DNA from: Pseudomonas asgharzadehiana
Lineage (GTDB): Bacteria > Pseudomonadota > Gammaproteobacteria > Pseudomonadales > Pseudomonadaceae
Reading direction: 5' to 3'
NCBI RefSeq assembly: GCF_019139815.1
Contig: NZ_CP077079.1
Location: 1,426,001-1,490,000 of the forward strand
DNA: 64,000 nucleotides
Each line of letters opens with the position of its first letter. The first letter of the stretch is position 1. Of this stretch, positions 34,504-42,622 are shown one piece after another. The position numbers and the translations under genes are program-made. Below the pieces are notes generated by a model. That model had not been told where the DNA came from. It was given only the letters and a program-made list of their open reading frames with translations, and made no database searches.

Positions 34504-34849
34504 GCGCTATGAAGTGCTGGAGCGGTCGTTTATCAACGGCCAGCTCTATGAGCCAGGCGAAGTGCTGGTGCTGGAGATCGACAGCCCCGGCGGCAACCTG
34601 AAGCAGCTGGGCGGCAGTGCAGCATCCGCCGGCAAGCAGGGCGCTGACGCTGCCGACTTCACCGCCAAGCACAATGGCGGCGGCCGCTTCATCATCATCA
34701 ACAAGGGTGGCGACCGTGTTGGCGAATTCACCGGTAACAAGGATGAAGCGGAAGTGGAAGCCGCACGCCTGAATGCTGGCGGTGAAGTTGCCGGCAAGCA
34801 GGGCGCTGACGCTGCTGAAACTGGCAGCAACGGCCTGCCGGACGCCTGA
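34496..34849 (+). CDS. Hypothetical virion-region protein with internal repeat
   Basis: 117 residues. MPKRYEVLERSFINGQLYEPGE then two AGKQGADAA segments separated by a small basic domain (GGGRFIIINKGGDRVGEFTG). The repeats are identical at the DNA level. Overlaps the cement gene by 8 bp. Role unknown. Confidence 0.65.
   Translation: MPKRYEVLERSFINGQLYEPGEVLVLEIDSPGGNLKQLGGSAASAGKQGADAADFTAKHNGGGRFIIINKGGDRVGEFTGNKDEAEVEAARLNAGGEVAGKQGADAAETGSNGLPDA
34629..34815. repeat. 25-bp exact direct repeat within a gene
   Basis: Identical 25-bp copies at 34629-34653 and 34791-34815 (beginning CCGGCAAGCAGGG), 162 bp apart and in frame. Confidence 0.85.
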
Positions 34850-34867
34850 TCACCAGTAGCAATCCTC

Positions 34868-34893
34868 AAGGGCCCTTCGGGGTCCTTTTCTTT
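34868..34893 (+). terminator. Intrinsic terminator inside the late region
   Basis: AAGGGCCC-TTCG-GGGTCCTT stem with a stable tetraloop, then a T-rich run. Likely sets a step-down between capsid and tail genes. Confidence 0.85.
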
Positions 34894-34908
34894 TTCTGAG
34901 GTTCCCGA

Positions 34909-35508
34909 ATGTCCAGCGACGTAGAGATTTGCAACATCGCCTTGTCTCGGGTTGCCAACACCCAGCCAATCGTATCGTTCACGGAAAAGAGCAAGGCCGC
35001 TGAGCTGTGCCGGGTGTTTTATGGCCCGCTTCGCGAGTTGGTGTTGCAGGCATTCCCCTGGCCGTTCGCGGAATCCATCGTTGCGCTGGCCAGCCTGGGC
35101 AATCCTGCGCCTGGCTGGGCCTACCGCTATCGCTACCCGGCAGATTGCTTGCAGGTTCGAGATATCGTTCAGCCAGGATGGCGCAGGGCGCTATCCGCCG
35201 ACCAGCAGATCCCTTTCAAAATTGGCTACGACTCTGGCGGTCGAGTGATCCACACCGACCAGCCGGAGGCCGCATGCCGCTTTACCTTCAAGGTCGAGGA
35301 CTCAACGTTCTTTGACCCGCAGTTCGCTGACGCACTGGCCTGGCGCTTGGCGATGGATCTGGCATTACCGCTCAGCTCCAAGCCGGACCTGCAGCAGTTC
35401 GCCGCCCAGCAATACCAGATGGCCTTGACCATGGCCGAGGGGTCAGCCCTCGAAGAATCCCAGGACGATCCAGAGCCTGAATCTGAATTTATTACGGTGC
35501 GAGCATGA
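34909..35508 (+). CDS. Tail tubular protein A-like (head-tail adaptor)
   Basis: 199 residues. EICNIALSRVANTQPIVSFTEKS-type start and VLQAFPWPFAESI are typical of the gp11/tail tubular A-like adaptor that follows capsid genes in podoviruses. Connects portal and nozzle. Confidence 0.78.
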   Translation: MSSDVEICNIALSRVANTQPIVSFTEKSKAAELCRVFYGPLRELVLQAFPWPFAESIVALASLGNPAPGWAYRYRYPADCLQVRDIVQPGWRRALSADQQIPFKIGYDSGGRVIHTDQPEAACRFTFKVEDSTFFDPQFADALAWRLAMDLALPLSSKPDLQQFAAQQYQMALTMAEGSALEESQDDPEPESEFITVRA

Positions 35509-37847
35509 GCGGAGTACTTCAGCCAACCTTCGCGGCGGGCGAGCTGTCACCATCGGCCAGTGCCCGTACCGATATCGCTCGGTACTACACCGGGCTGAAA
35601 CTGTGTCGTAACTTCACGGTGATGCCATACGGCGGCGTGCGTAACCGAGCAGGCACTCGGCTGGTTGCCGAGGTAAAGGATTCGACCAAGCGTTGCCGCC
35701 TGATCCCGTTCCAGTTCAATGACGTACAGACCTACGTGTTGGCATTCAGCGACCTGAACATGCGCGTCATGAAGGATGGCGGGCAGGTGCTTTATAGCTC
35801 TGGCCCCAACATCGGGCAGCCATTCGAACTGGCGCTGCCATACACGCAGAATGATTTGAGCCTGCTGAGCTTCACTCAGTCGGCCGACGTCATGACGTTC
35901 GCCCAGCCAGCCTACAAGCCTCGTGAACTGAACCGTCTCGCGCATGACAACTGGACTACGGCAGAGATCAACCTGGCGCCGCGTATTGCAGCTCCTGCAA
36001 CGGCGACAGCGGTTACCGGTGGCGGTTCTGGGGTTTCCCAAACCTGGCGCTACCAAGTGACCGCGGTGCTTGACGATGGCAACACGCTTGACGAATCACT
36101 GCCAGTCACGTCGAACCCCATTACCAGTCATGCCGACGTTGCATCAGCCACCATTACCTGGACGGCTGTCACTGGTGCGAACTACTACATCATCTACAAA
36201 GACAACGCCGGCGCAGGGATCTACGGCTTTATTGGTCGCGCCACCGGCACCACCTTCACCGACCAAAATATTACCGCTGTCAAGACTGACACGCCGCCGA
36301 ACGGCAATGACCCATTCGTGGGTACCGGTAACTACCCAGGTGCAGTGGTGTATTACCAGCAGCGCTTGATATTCGCCGGCAGCGATTTGAAGCCTCAGAC
36401 GGTATGGACAAGCAAGACCGGCCTGTTCAAGAACTTCGGATACTCGGTGCCGAACAAGGATGACGATGCAATCACCTTCACCCTGAGCAGTAACAAGGTG
36501 AATCGGGTGCGCCACCTACTGGGCCTGCGCAAGTTGATTGCGCTCACCACGGGTGCGGAGTTCACCATTGCCGGCGGTGAAACAGGGCTTTCAGCCAAGA
36601 CCGTACAGGCAAGCCCTGAGGGCTACGACGGCTCATCCATCGTTCCGCCGGTGGTGGTTGGTAACAGTGCCGTGTACGTCCAGGCGCGAGGCAACCGCGT
36701 TTCATCGTTCGGCTACTCCCTGAATGCGGATGGATTTGCCGCTGACGACCTGACGCTGTTCAGCGCCCACCTATTCAAGGGCAAAGAGTTGACGAACGTT
36801 GCGTATCAGAAGGTGCCTGACTCAATTGTCTGGTACGTGCGCGACGACGGCGTTCTGCTGGGGATGACCTATGTTCCCGAACAGCAGCTGGTTGGATGGC
36901 ACTGGCATGACACTGATGGCTTTGTTGAGTCCATTGCATGCATCCCCGAGGGCCAGGAAGACGTTCTGTACATGGTGGTACGCCGCAACATCAACGGCGT
37001 GCAGAAGCGCTATATCGAGCGCATGGCAAGCCGGCAGATCACCAGTATCGAGGACGCGTTCTTTGTCGACTGTGGCCTGACCTACGACGGGCGAAACGCC
37101 GATACAGCCAAGACAATGACCCTGTCCGGCGGTACCACCTGGGGCTTTCCCGAGGTTGTCACCATGACTGCCGTGGGGCATACGCCATTTACGGTTGGGA
37201 GCATTGGCGTCAATTACTCGCTGAAGGTGGTGGTTACTGACGAGAACGATGACCAAACCACCGAGATCGTCCGTGTGGAGGTGGTTGGCTACACCAGCGC
37301 CAGCGTTGTCACCGTAGAACTTCAGATCGTTTGCCCGGCACCGCTGCGTGGCGTACCCGTTTCGACATGGGCGCGCCAGGTCAAAACTCTGTCGGGGCTG
37401 GGCCATCTCGAAGGCAAAACAGTTTCGATCCTGGCTGACGGCAGTGTTCACCCTCAACGCGTCGTCACCGCCGGAACGGTAGTGCTGCAAGAGGCCGCAG
37501 GCATTGCACACGTCGGCCTGCAATACGTATCCGATATGGAAACCCTTGATCTTGAGCTGAAAAACGCCAATGAGACCGTGCAAGACAAGAAGATCGCGGT
37601 CACTGGATTGACCATACGCGTCGAAGAGTCGCGGGGCATTTTTGCGGGCAAGGACAAGAACCACCTGTACGAATGCAAGACCGATCGTGATGAATACGAA
37701 CTGCCTATTGATCTGCTCACTGGACAGGCTGAAATTCCGATATCCAACGACTGGCAGGGCAAGGGCCGGGTGTTCATTCGTCAGTCAGACCCACTACCAC
37801 TGTCGGTCCTGGCTGTTATCCCGGAGGTGACAATTGGCGGCCGCTGA
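35505..37847 (+). CDS. Tail tubular protein B-like nozzle protein
   Basis: 780 residues. Starts with LQPTFAAGELSPSASARTD and CRNFTVMPYGGVRNRAGT, the signature of podoviral nozzle proteins (T7 gp12-like). Beta-rich throughout, with an Ig-like insertion near 165-245. Forms the distal tube. Confidence 0.85.
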   Translation: MSGVLQPTFAAGELSPSASARTDIARYYTGLKLCRNFTVMPYGGVRNRAGTRLVAEVKDSTKRCRLIPFQFNDVQTYVLAFSDLNMRVMKDGGQVLYSSGPNIGQPFELALPYTQNDLSLLSFTQSADVMTFAQPAYKPRELNRLAHDNWTTAEINLAPRIAAPATATAVTGGGSGVSQTWRYQVTAVLDDGNTLDESLPVTSNPITSHADVASATITWTAVTGANYYIIYKDNAGAGIYGFIGRATGTTFTDQNITAVKTDTPPNGNDPFVGTGNYPGAVVYYQQRLIFAGSDLKPQTVWTSKTGLFKNFGYSVPNKDDDAITFTLSSNKVNRVRHLLGLRKLIALTTGAEFTIAGGETGLSAKTVQASPEGYDGSSIVPPVVVGNSAVYVQARGNRVSSFGYSLNADGFAADDLTLFSAHLFKGKELTNVAYQKVPDSIVWYVRDDGVLLGMTYVPEQQLVGWHWHDTDGFVESIACIPEGQEDVLYMVVRRNINGVQKRYIERMASRQITSIEDAFFVDCGLTYDGRNADTAKTMTLSGGTTWGFPEVVTMTAVGHTPFTVGSIGVNYSLKVVVTDENDDQTTEIVRVEVVGYTSASVVTVELQIVCPAPLRGVPVSTWARQVKTLSGLGHLEGKTVSILADGSVHPQRVVTAGTVVLQEAAGIAHVGLQYVSDMETLDLELKNANETVQDKKIAVTGLTIRVEESRGIFAGKDKNHLYECKTDRDEYELPIDLLTGQAEIPISNDWQGKGRVFIRQSDPLPLSVLAVIPEVTIGGR

Positions 37848-38301
37848 TGTGTTGCCCATTGAGCCAGAAGATGTGCCGGTGATCCTGCGAGATGTGCGCC
37901 AGGCCGACATAGACGAGATCGTTGAAGGGCTCGGCGTCTCCCTGGAGATGGAGCTGCTGGAGGGCATTATTGGCAGCCTCAACGCCCGCAAGATCGTCGT
38001 CGATGGCCAGATCGTCGCCGTATTCGGTGATGCGGTACACAGCGTCTTGGGCTCCATCGGCGTGCCCTGGCTCATCAGTACCATCCATGTAGAGCGCAAC
38101 GCCCGAGCCTTCCTCAAGGTCTGCAAGCCGGAGGTGCAGGGGATGCTTACCCGGCACCGGCACCTCATGAATTACGTCGACGCCCGAAACACCTCGGCTA
38201 TTCGCTGGCTGAAATGGTTGGGCTTCGAATTCGGCGAGGCCATCCCATACGGGCCAAAGCGCCTGCCGTTCTACCCCTTTACGCTGAATCGAGAGGAATA
38301 A
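37834..38301 (+). CDS. Gp13-like (GNAT-fold) phage protein
   Basis: 155 residues from a TTG start with GGAGGTGA upstream. LRDVRQADIDEIVEGLG, FGDAVHSVLG and TSAIRWLKWLGFEFGE resemble the T7 gp13-like family, which has an acetyltransferase fold; enzyme activity is unproven. Overlaps the nozzle gene by 14 bp. Confidence 0.72.
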   Translation: MAAADVLPIEPEDVPVILRDVRQADIDEIVEGLGVSLEMELLEGIIGSLNARKIVVDGQIVAVFGDAVHSVLGSIGVPWLISTIHVERNARAFLKVCKPEVQGMLTRHRHLMNYVDARNTSAIRWLKWLGFEFGEAIPYGPKRLPFYPFTLNREE

Positions 38302-38304
38302 CCC

Positions 38305-38775
38305 ATGTGCTGGATGGCATTGATACCCGTCGCTATCGGCCTGGCCGGCAGCATGATGCAGGCCCAGGGACAGAAGCAGAACGCCGGGTTCCAGTCGGAC
38401 ATGATGCAGCAGAATGCCGGTTTCAAGCGGCAGACGGCTCAGGAAGTACTGAATGCTGGTGACACGTCAGCAGACTGGCAGCGCGTGCGAACTGGGCAGG
38501 CCATCGGCACCCAGCGCAGCGTACAAGCGGCCAACGGAATCGACGTGAACAGCGGTAGCGCCGCCCAGATTCAGGACGATACCGCCATGCTTGGCGAGCT
38601 TGATGCCCTGACGATCCAGAACAACGCCGCGCGCCAGGCCTATGGCTACCGCGTACAGGCCAGGCAGGACCTACTCAACGCCAACCAGACTGTGCAGAAC
38701 GGTAACACCGCCGCAATGGGCTCGATCCTTGGCGGTATCGGTGGCGCATTCGGTTCATTCGCGGGGGCTCGATAA
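38305..38775 (+). CDS. Internal virion protein B-like
   Basis: 156 residues. Hydrophobic start (MALIPVAIGLAGSMMQAQGQ), long Gln/Ala-rich helix, and a Gly-rich end (GSILGGIGGAFGSFAGA). Matches small membrane-active ejection proteins analogous to T7 gp14, which act in the outer membrane on infection. Confidence 0.7.
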   Translation: MCWMALIPVAIGLAGSMMQAQGQKQNAGFQSDMMQQNAGFKRQTAQEVLNAGDTSADWQRVRTGQAIGTQRSVQAANGIDVNSGSAAQIQDDTAMLGELDALTIQNNAARQAYGYRVQARQDLLNANQTVQNGNTAAMGSILGGIGGAFGSFAGAR

Positions 38776-40868
38776 TGCCACGGGTACCTACGTACGATAC
38801 GGCCCAGGTTCAACAGCAACCGACCGGCGCCATTCAACTGCAAGGCGTAGCGCCTGACACCACCTCGATTGCTCAGGGCCTTCAAACTCTGGGGCGCGGC
38901 GCGCAGATGCTCATGGACAAAGAGCGCGAGAAGGCCGATACCGCGCTACTGATGGATGCCGACAACCAGCTCACCAAGTGGCAGCAGCAGAGTATGTACG
39001 GCGAGAACGGCGCCTATACCCGCAAGGGTCAGAATGCCTTGGATGTCACCAACCAGACACTTGACCAGTTCGACAAAGCTCAGGCCGAGATTGCCAAAAC
39101 CCTGACCAACGATCAGCAGAAGACCAGGTATGCGCAGATCGTCAACAGTCGGCGCAACTCCCTGTCCAGCGATTTGAACCGTTACGAGTACGGCGAGCGC
39201 CAGAACTATTACGGGCAAGTCGAAAAGGCCCAGCTTGAAACCTCTATGCAGGGCGCCGCTCTGGAGTATCAAGACCCGAGCAAGGTTGATCAGTATCGGC
39301 AGAAGGTTGACGCAGTTCTGTCCAGCCGTGCCCAGCGCCTTGGGCTGTCGCCTGAAGCCGCGCAGGCTGAGCGCCTGGAAACCAACAGCGGCATGTCCAG
39401 CGCAGTGATCCAGCGAATGCTGATTGACTCGCCGCAGAAGGCAAAGAGCTATTACGAGTCCTATAAGGACACGATGACGGCCGAAGACCAGATACGCACC
39501 AGTAACGGTATTGACCAGGGCTTTCGCCGCCTTGAGGCCGAGGCCCGCCAGCGCCAGGTTGAGGCCCGGCAGATGCAGGCCATCAACCGCATGGAGCTGG
39601 GCAGTCGAGTGCAGGATGCCAGTGCGGCCTATTCGCAGGGCCTGGACTTCGACAATCCGCCGTCGAAAGTAGACTTTGCCGCAGCGTACGGGCCGGAGAA
39701 GGGCGCCAAAGAGTACGAGCGCTTTTCCAAGGTTCAAGAACTGGCCCCAGCCATTCGTGAGTTTGCCACCGCTGACCCGCAAGAGCGCCAGCAGATCCTG
39801 TCAAAATTCCAGCCAGGCAAGGACGGCACCGCCGGCGAGGGCTTCAAGGAAGATAGCCAGCTGTATCAGCACCTCACCAACGTCGGCGTGCGGCTGATGA
39901 AACAGCAGCAGGACGACCCGGCAGCATATGTAGCCAAGTACAGCCCAACTGTGCAGAACGCTTTTGTGGCCGCTCAGCAAGATGGAACGCCAGAGGCCTA
40001 CCAGGCTTACGCGCGTACCACCCTGGCCGAACAGCAGCGCCTTGGCGTCAAGCAGCCCAAGCTGTTGCCGGATGCGGCCGCCGATCAGTTGGTTGCCAAC
40101 TTCAACAACCAGATCAATGGGGGCGAGAATGCCGCCACCATGATCGAGCAGCAGCAAGAGCTATGGGGCAAGGACTTCCCGGCTGTGTTGCAGCAGGTCG
40201 GTAACAAGCTGCCGGCCGAAGCCCAGGTGATTGCCACCGGCTTGCCGAAGGATGTGGCCGAACGCATGGCTTCCGTGGCATCTATCAAGGACAGCGACCT
40301 GCATGCAGGGCTTCAGAAAGGGCAGAAGGATACGATCAATCAGTCTGTATCAGCTGCCATGGCGCCGTTCGCCCAGTCTTTGCAAGGTCAGTCTGGCGGC
40401 ATCAACACCTATAACACCATGTATCAAGCGGCCGCCCGCACTGCGACGTCCTACGTACTCCAGGGCATGGACCCGGAAAAGGCTGCAAGCAAAGTCGTGA
40501 ATGGGATGCTCAACGACAAATACGACTTCTTCGGCACCTACCGCGTGCCAAAAACCCAGGACACCGATGCTGTCAGTCGAGGCGCCCAGCAGGCTATGCG
40601 CCAGATCAAGCCTGATGAGCTGATGCCGCTGCCTGGATTCGCCGGTGTTACTGAGGAGCAGAACCGCCAGCAGTTGCACGACGCACTTCAATCCAGCGGA
40701 CAGTGGGTGCCGAACGAGGATGAAAGCGGGCTGTCGCTGACTCTGAATGGCTATCGCGTGCGTGGCGCCGACGGCAAGCCAATCACTCGCAGCTGGGCCG
40801 ATCTTCAGCAGAATGGATTGCGCGAGCCTGATCAGTACCGCGTGGCGCCAATGGGGTTCATGCCATGA
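38775..40868 (+). CDS. Large internal virion (ejection) protein, gp15-like
   Basis: 697 residues, mostly alpha-helical and Gln/Ala-rich. N-terminal VPTYDTAQVQQQPTGAIQLQ. No enzyme motif. Size and position match T7 gp15-like core proteins that form the periplasmic tunnel. Confidence 0.72.
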   Translation: MPRVPTYDTAQVQQQPTGAIQLQGVAPDTTSIAQGLQTLGRGAQMLMDKEREKADTALLMDADNQLTKWQQQSMYGENGAYTRKGQNALDVTNQTLDQFDKAQAEIAKTLTNDQQKTRYAQIVNSRRNSLSSDLNRYEYGERQNYYGQVEKAQLETSMQGAALEYQDPSKVDQYRQKVDAVLSSRAQRLGLSPEAAQAERLETNSGMSSAVIQRMLIDSPQKAKSYYESYKDTMTAEDQIRTSNGIDQGFRRLEAEARQRQVEARQMQAINRMELGSRVQDASAAYSQGLDFDNPPSKVDFAAAYGPEKGAKEYERFSKVQELAPAIREFATADPQERQQILSKFQPGKDGTAGEGFKEDSQLYQHLTNVGVRLMKQQQDDPAAYVAKYSPTVQNAFVAAQQDGTPEAYQAYARTTLAEQQRLGVKQPKLLPDAAADQLVANFNNQINGGENAATMIEQQQELWGKDFPAVLQQVGNKLPAEAQVIATGLPKDVAERMASVASIKDSDLHAGLQKGQKDTINQSVSAAMAPFAQSLQGQSGGINTYNTMYQAAARTATSYVLQGMDPEKAASKVVNGMLNDKYDFFGTYRVPKTQDTDAVSRGAQQAMRQIKPDELMPLPGFAGVTEEQNRQQLHDALQSSGQWVPNEDESGLSLTLNGYRVRGADGKPITRSWADLQQNGLREPDQYRVAPMGFMP

Positions 40869-42622
40869 CCATCTATGCAGGCGATGCCCCGGTCCTTGAC
40901 CGGCGGACAATGCTCGATATTCCGGCCGACGCCGGCGAGGTATGGGATGCATCTTTTGGCGGTGCCTACGCAACCAACCCAACCTCTTCCGTTATGCGCA
41001 TGCGAGCACTGGAAGATGAAGAGGTAGGAGCCCCCCAAGTTGGCGCAGGCCTTGGGCGCCTTCCGTCGCAGCGTCTCGCACCGGATACACCTTTGCTCGA
41101 CGCTCAGGCAGCACGGGAAAAGGTTTCAGGCATGGGCCTGGATATCAAAATACCCGAGCAAGGCATCCGGCAGGGCGCTCTGGACATTCTCATTGATCGT
41201 CACCGTGAGCAGGCCGCCCGCCAGCAGGTCATGACTCGAGCGAACGGCGGGGCGTTTGGCACGCAGTTAGCAGCCGGTATATCCGCTTCTCTGCTTGACC
41301 CGCTCAACATCGCTTCGGCGTTTGTACCCGTGGTTGGCGAGGCTCGCTATGCGTCAATTCTGGGTCGTGCCGCTACACCATTGGGCCGTGCCGGTGTTCG
41401 CGCTGGCGTCGGCGCCGTTGAGGGCGCCGTGGGTGCTGCGATTATTGAGCCACTGCCGCTTCTGGCGGCCCAGCAAGACCAGACTGAATACGGCCTGTCC
41501 GACTCCCTGGCCAACATCGCCATGGGCGGCCTTCTGGGTGGCGGGCTGCATACTGTAGGGGGGGCAGTGTCTGACGCCCTGCGCCGCCGAATCGCGACCG
41601 AGCCTACCCCGCAAGTCGAAAGCGTGTTGAATTCCGGTGATCGTCAGGCCCCGCAGCCGTCGCGCTCGGCCGACTTCGATCGCGTGTTTGACCAAGACCC
41701 GGAAACAGCACTGCGCGGCGCACTTGCCCGCGACCTGGAGGCTGATGGCGCCACCCTGTACCGCAACGCTGAACGTCAGGCCATTGATGAGATCAGGCCG
41801 ACACTGACAGGTGAGCGTGTCGGAAACGTGGCAGACCTGCATGTTGAGCGCCTTGCTCTGACTCAGCGCGCCATGGGGCTGGATGCAACGCTCAAGGACC
41901 TGGCCAAAGAGTTCCAGGGCCAGCGCATGACCCGAAAACAGGCAGAGCGCGCCGCGCGAGACACTATCGCAACCCAGCGCGAGCAGATCGGCGCACGGCA
42001 GTCCGAAATTAACACCGCCCTTGAGCGCAACCGTGCAGGTGAGTTTTATCGACGTGACCTTGGCTTGATCGAGCGTGGCGAAGTTCCAGAGCGTTTACGC
42101 CCGCAGATTGAAGCCCGCGCCAAGCAGATCATGCAGGGTTACCAGGTGCGCCCGCTGGGCCCGGCCATCCGAACCGCGCGCGAGACCGCTCAGGATGCGG
42201 ACTGGACCGTGCGCGACAGTGCGTTGCGTACCGCTGTCGCTCAGGCCGTCAGCGGCCGTGATGTCGACGTGCAGGCCCTGTTCGATCTGGAAGCCCCAGG
42301 TAAAGCTGCTGGGGCACTGGAGTACGTAAAGCGCCCGCTTACCCGCCGTCTTGATCCAGAAGGCCAGGCCGAAAGCCTGCGTGTAGACAGCGCGCCAAAA
42401 GCCCAGCCCCAGGACGAATTGGAAGCCACCCGCCAGCAATTCGAAGAGGACGAGGCACTGGTTAACGAGATGCTCGACCAACTCCCCGAACAGGACCGCG
42501 CCGACGTCATGGCCGCCAGCCGCGACGAAGCAGAAGCCGCCCAGGCCCAGGCCGACCGCGCCGAACAATACTCGAAGGCATACCGCGCCGCAGCCGTATG
42601 CGACATAAGGAACGGACAATGA
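40865..42622 (+). CDS. Internal virion protein, probable first part of a gp16-like system
   Basis: 585 residues. A hydrophobic Gly/Ala-rich stretch (about 130-230, including GVRAGVGAVEGAVGAAI) is followed by a long charged coiled-coil with RQAIDEIRPTLTGERVGNV. It overlaps the next gene by ATGA. Together the two approximate the length of the single large T7 gp16; here the function may be split. Confidence 0.68.
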   Translation: MTIYAGDAPVLDRRTMLDIPADAGEVWDASFGGAYATNPTSSVMRMRALEDEEVGAPQVGAGLGRLPSQRLAPDTPLLDAQAAREKVSGMGLDIKIPEQGIRQGALDILIDRHREQAARQQVMTRANGGAFGTQLAAGISASLLDPLNIASAFVPVVGEARYASILGRAATPLGRAGVRAGVGAVEGAVGAAIIEPLPLLAAQQDQTEYGLSDSLANIAMGGLLGGGLHTVGGAVSDALRRRIATEPTPQVESVLNSGDRQAPQPSRSADFDRVFDQDPETALRGALARDLEADGATLYRNAERQAIDEIRPTLTGERVGNVADLHVERLALTQRAMGLDATLKDLAKEFQGQRMTRKQAERAARDTIATQREQIGARQSEINTALERNRAGEFYRRDLGLIERGEVPERLRPQIEARAKQIMQGYQVRPLGPAIRTARETAQDADWTVRDSALRTAVAQAVSGRDVDVQALFDLEAPGKAAGALEYVKRPLTRRLDPEGQAESLRVDSAPKAQPQDELEATRQQFEEDEALVNEMLDQLPEQDRADVMAASRDEAEAAQAQADRAEQYSKAYRAAAVCDIRNGQ

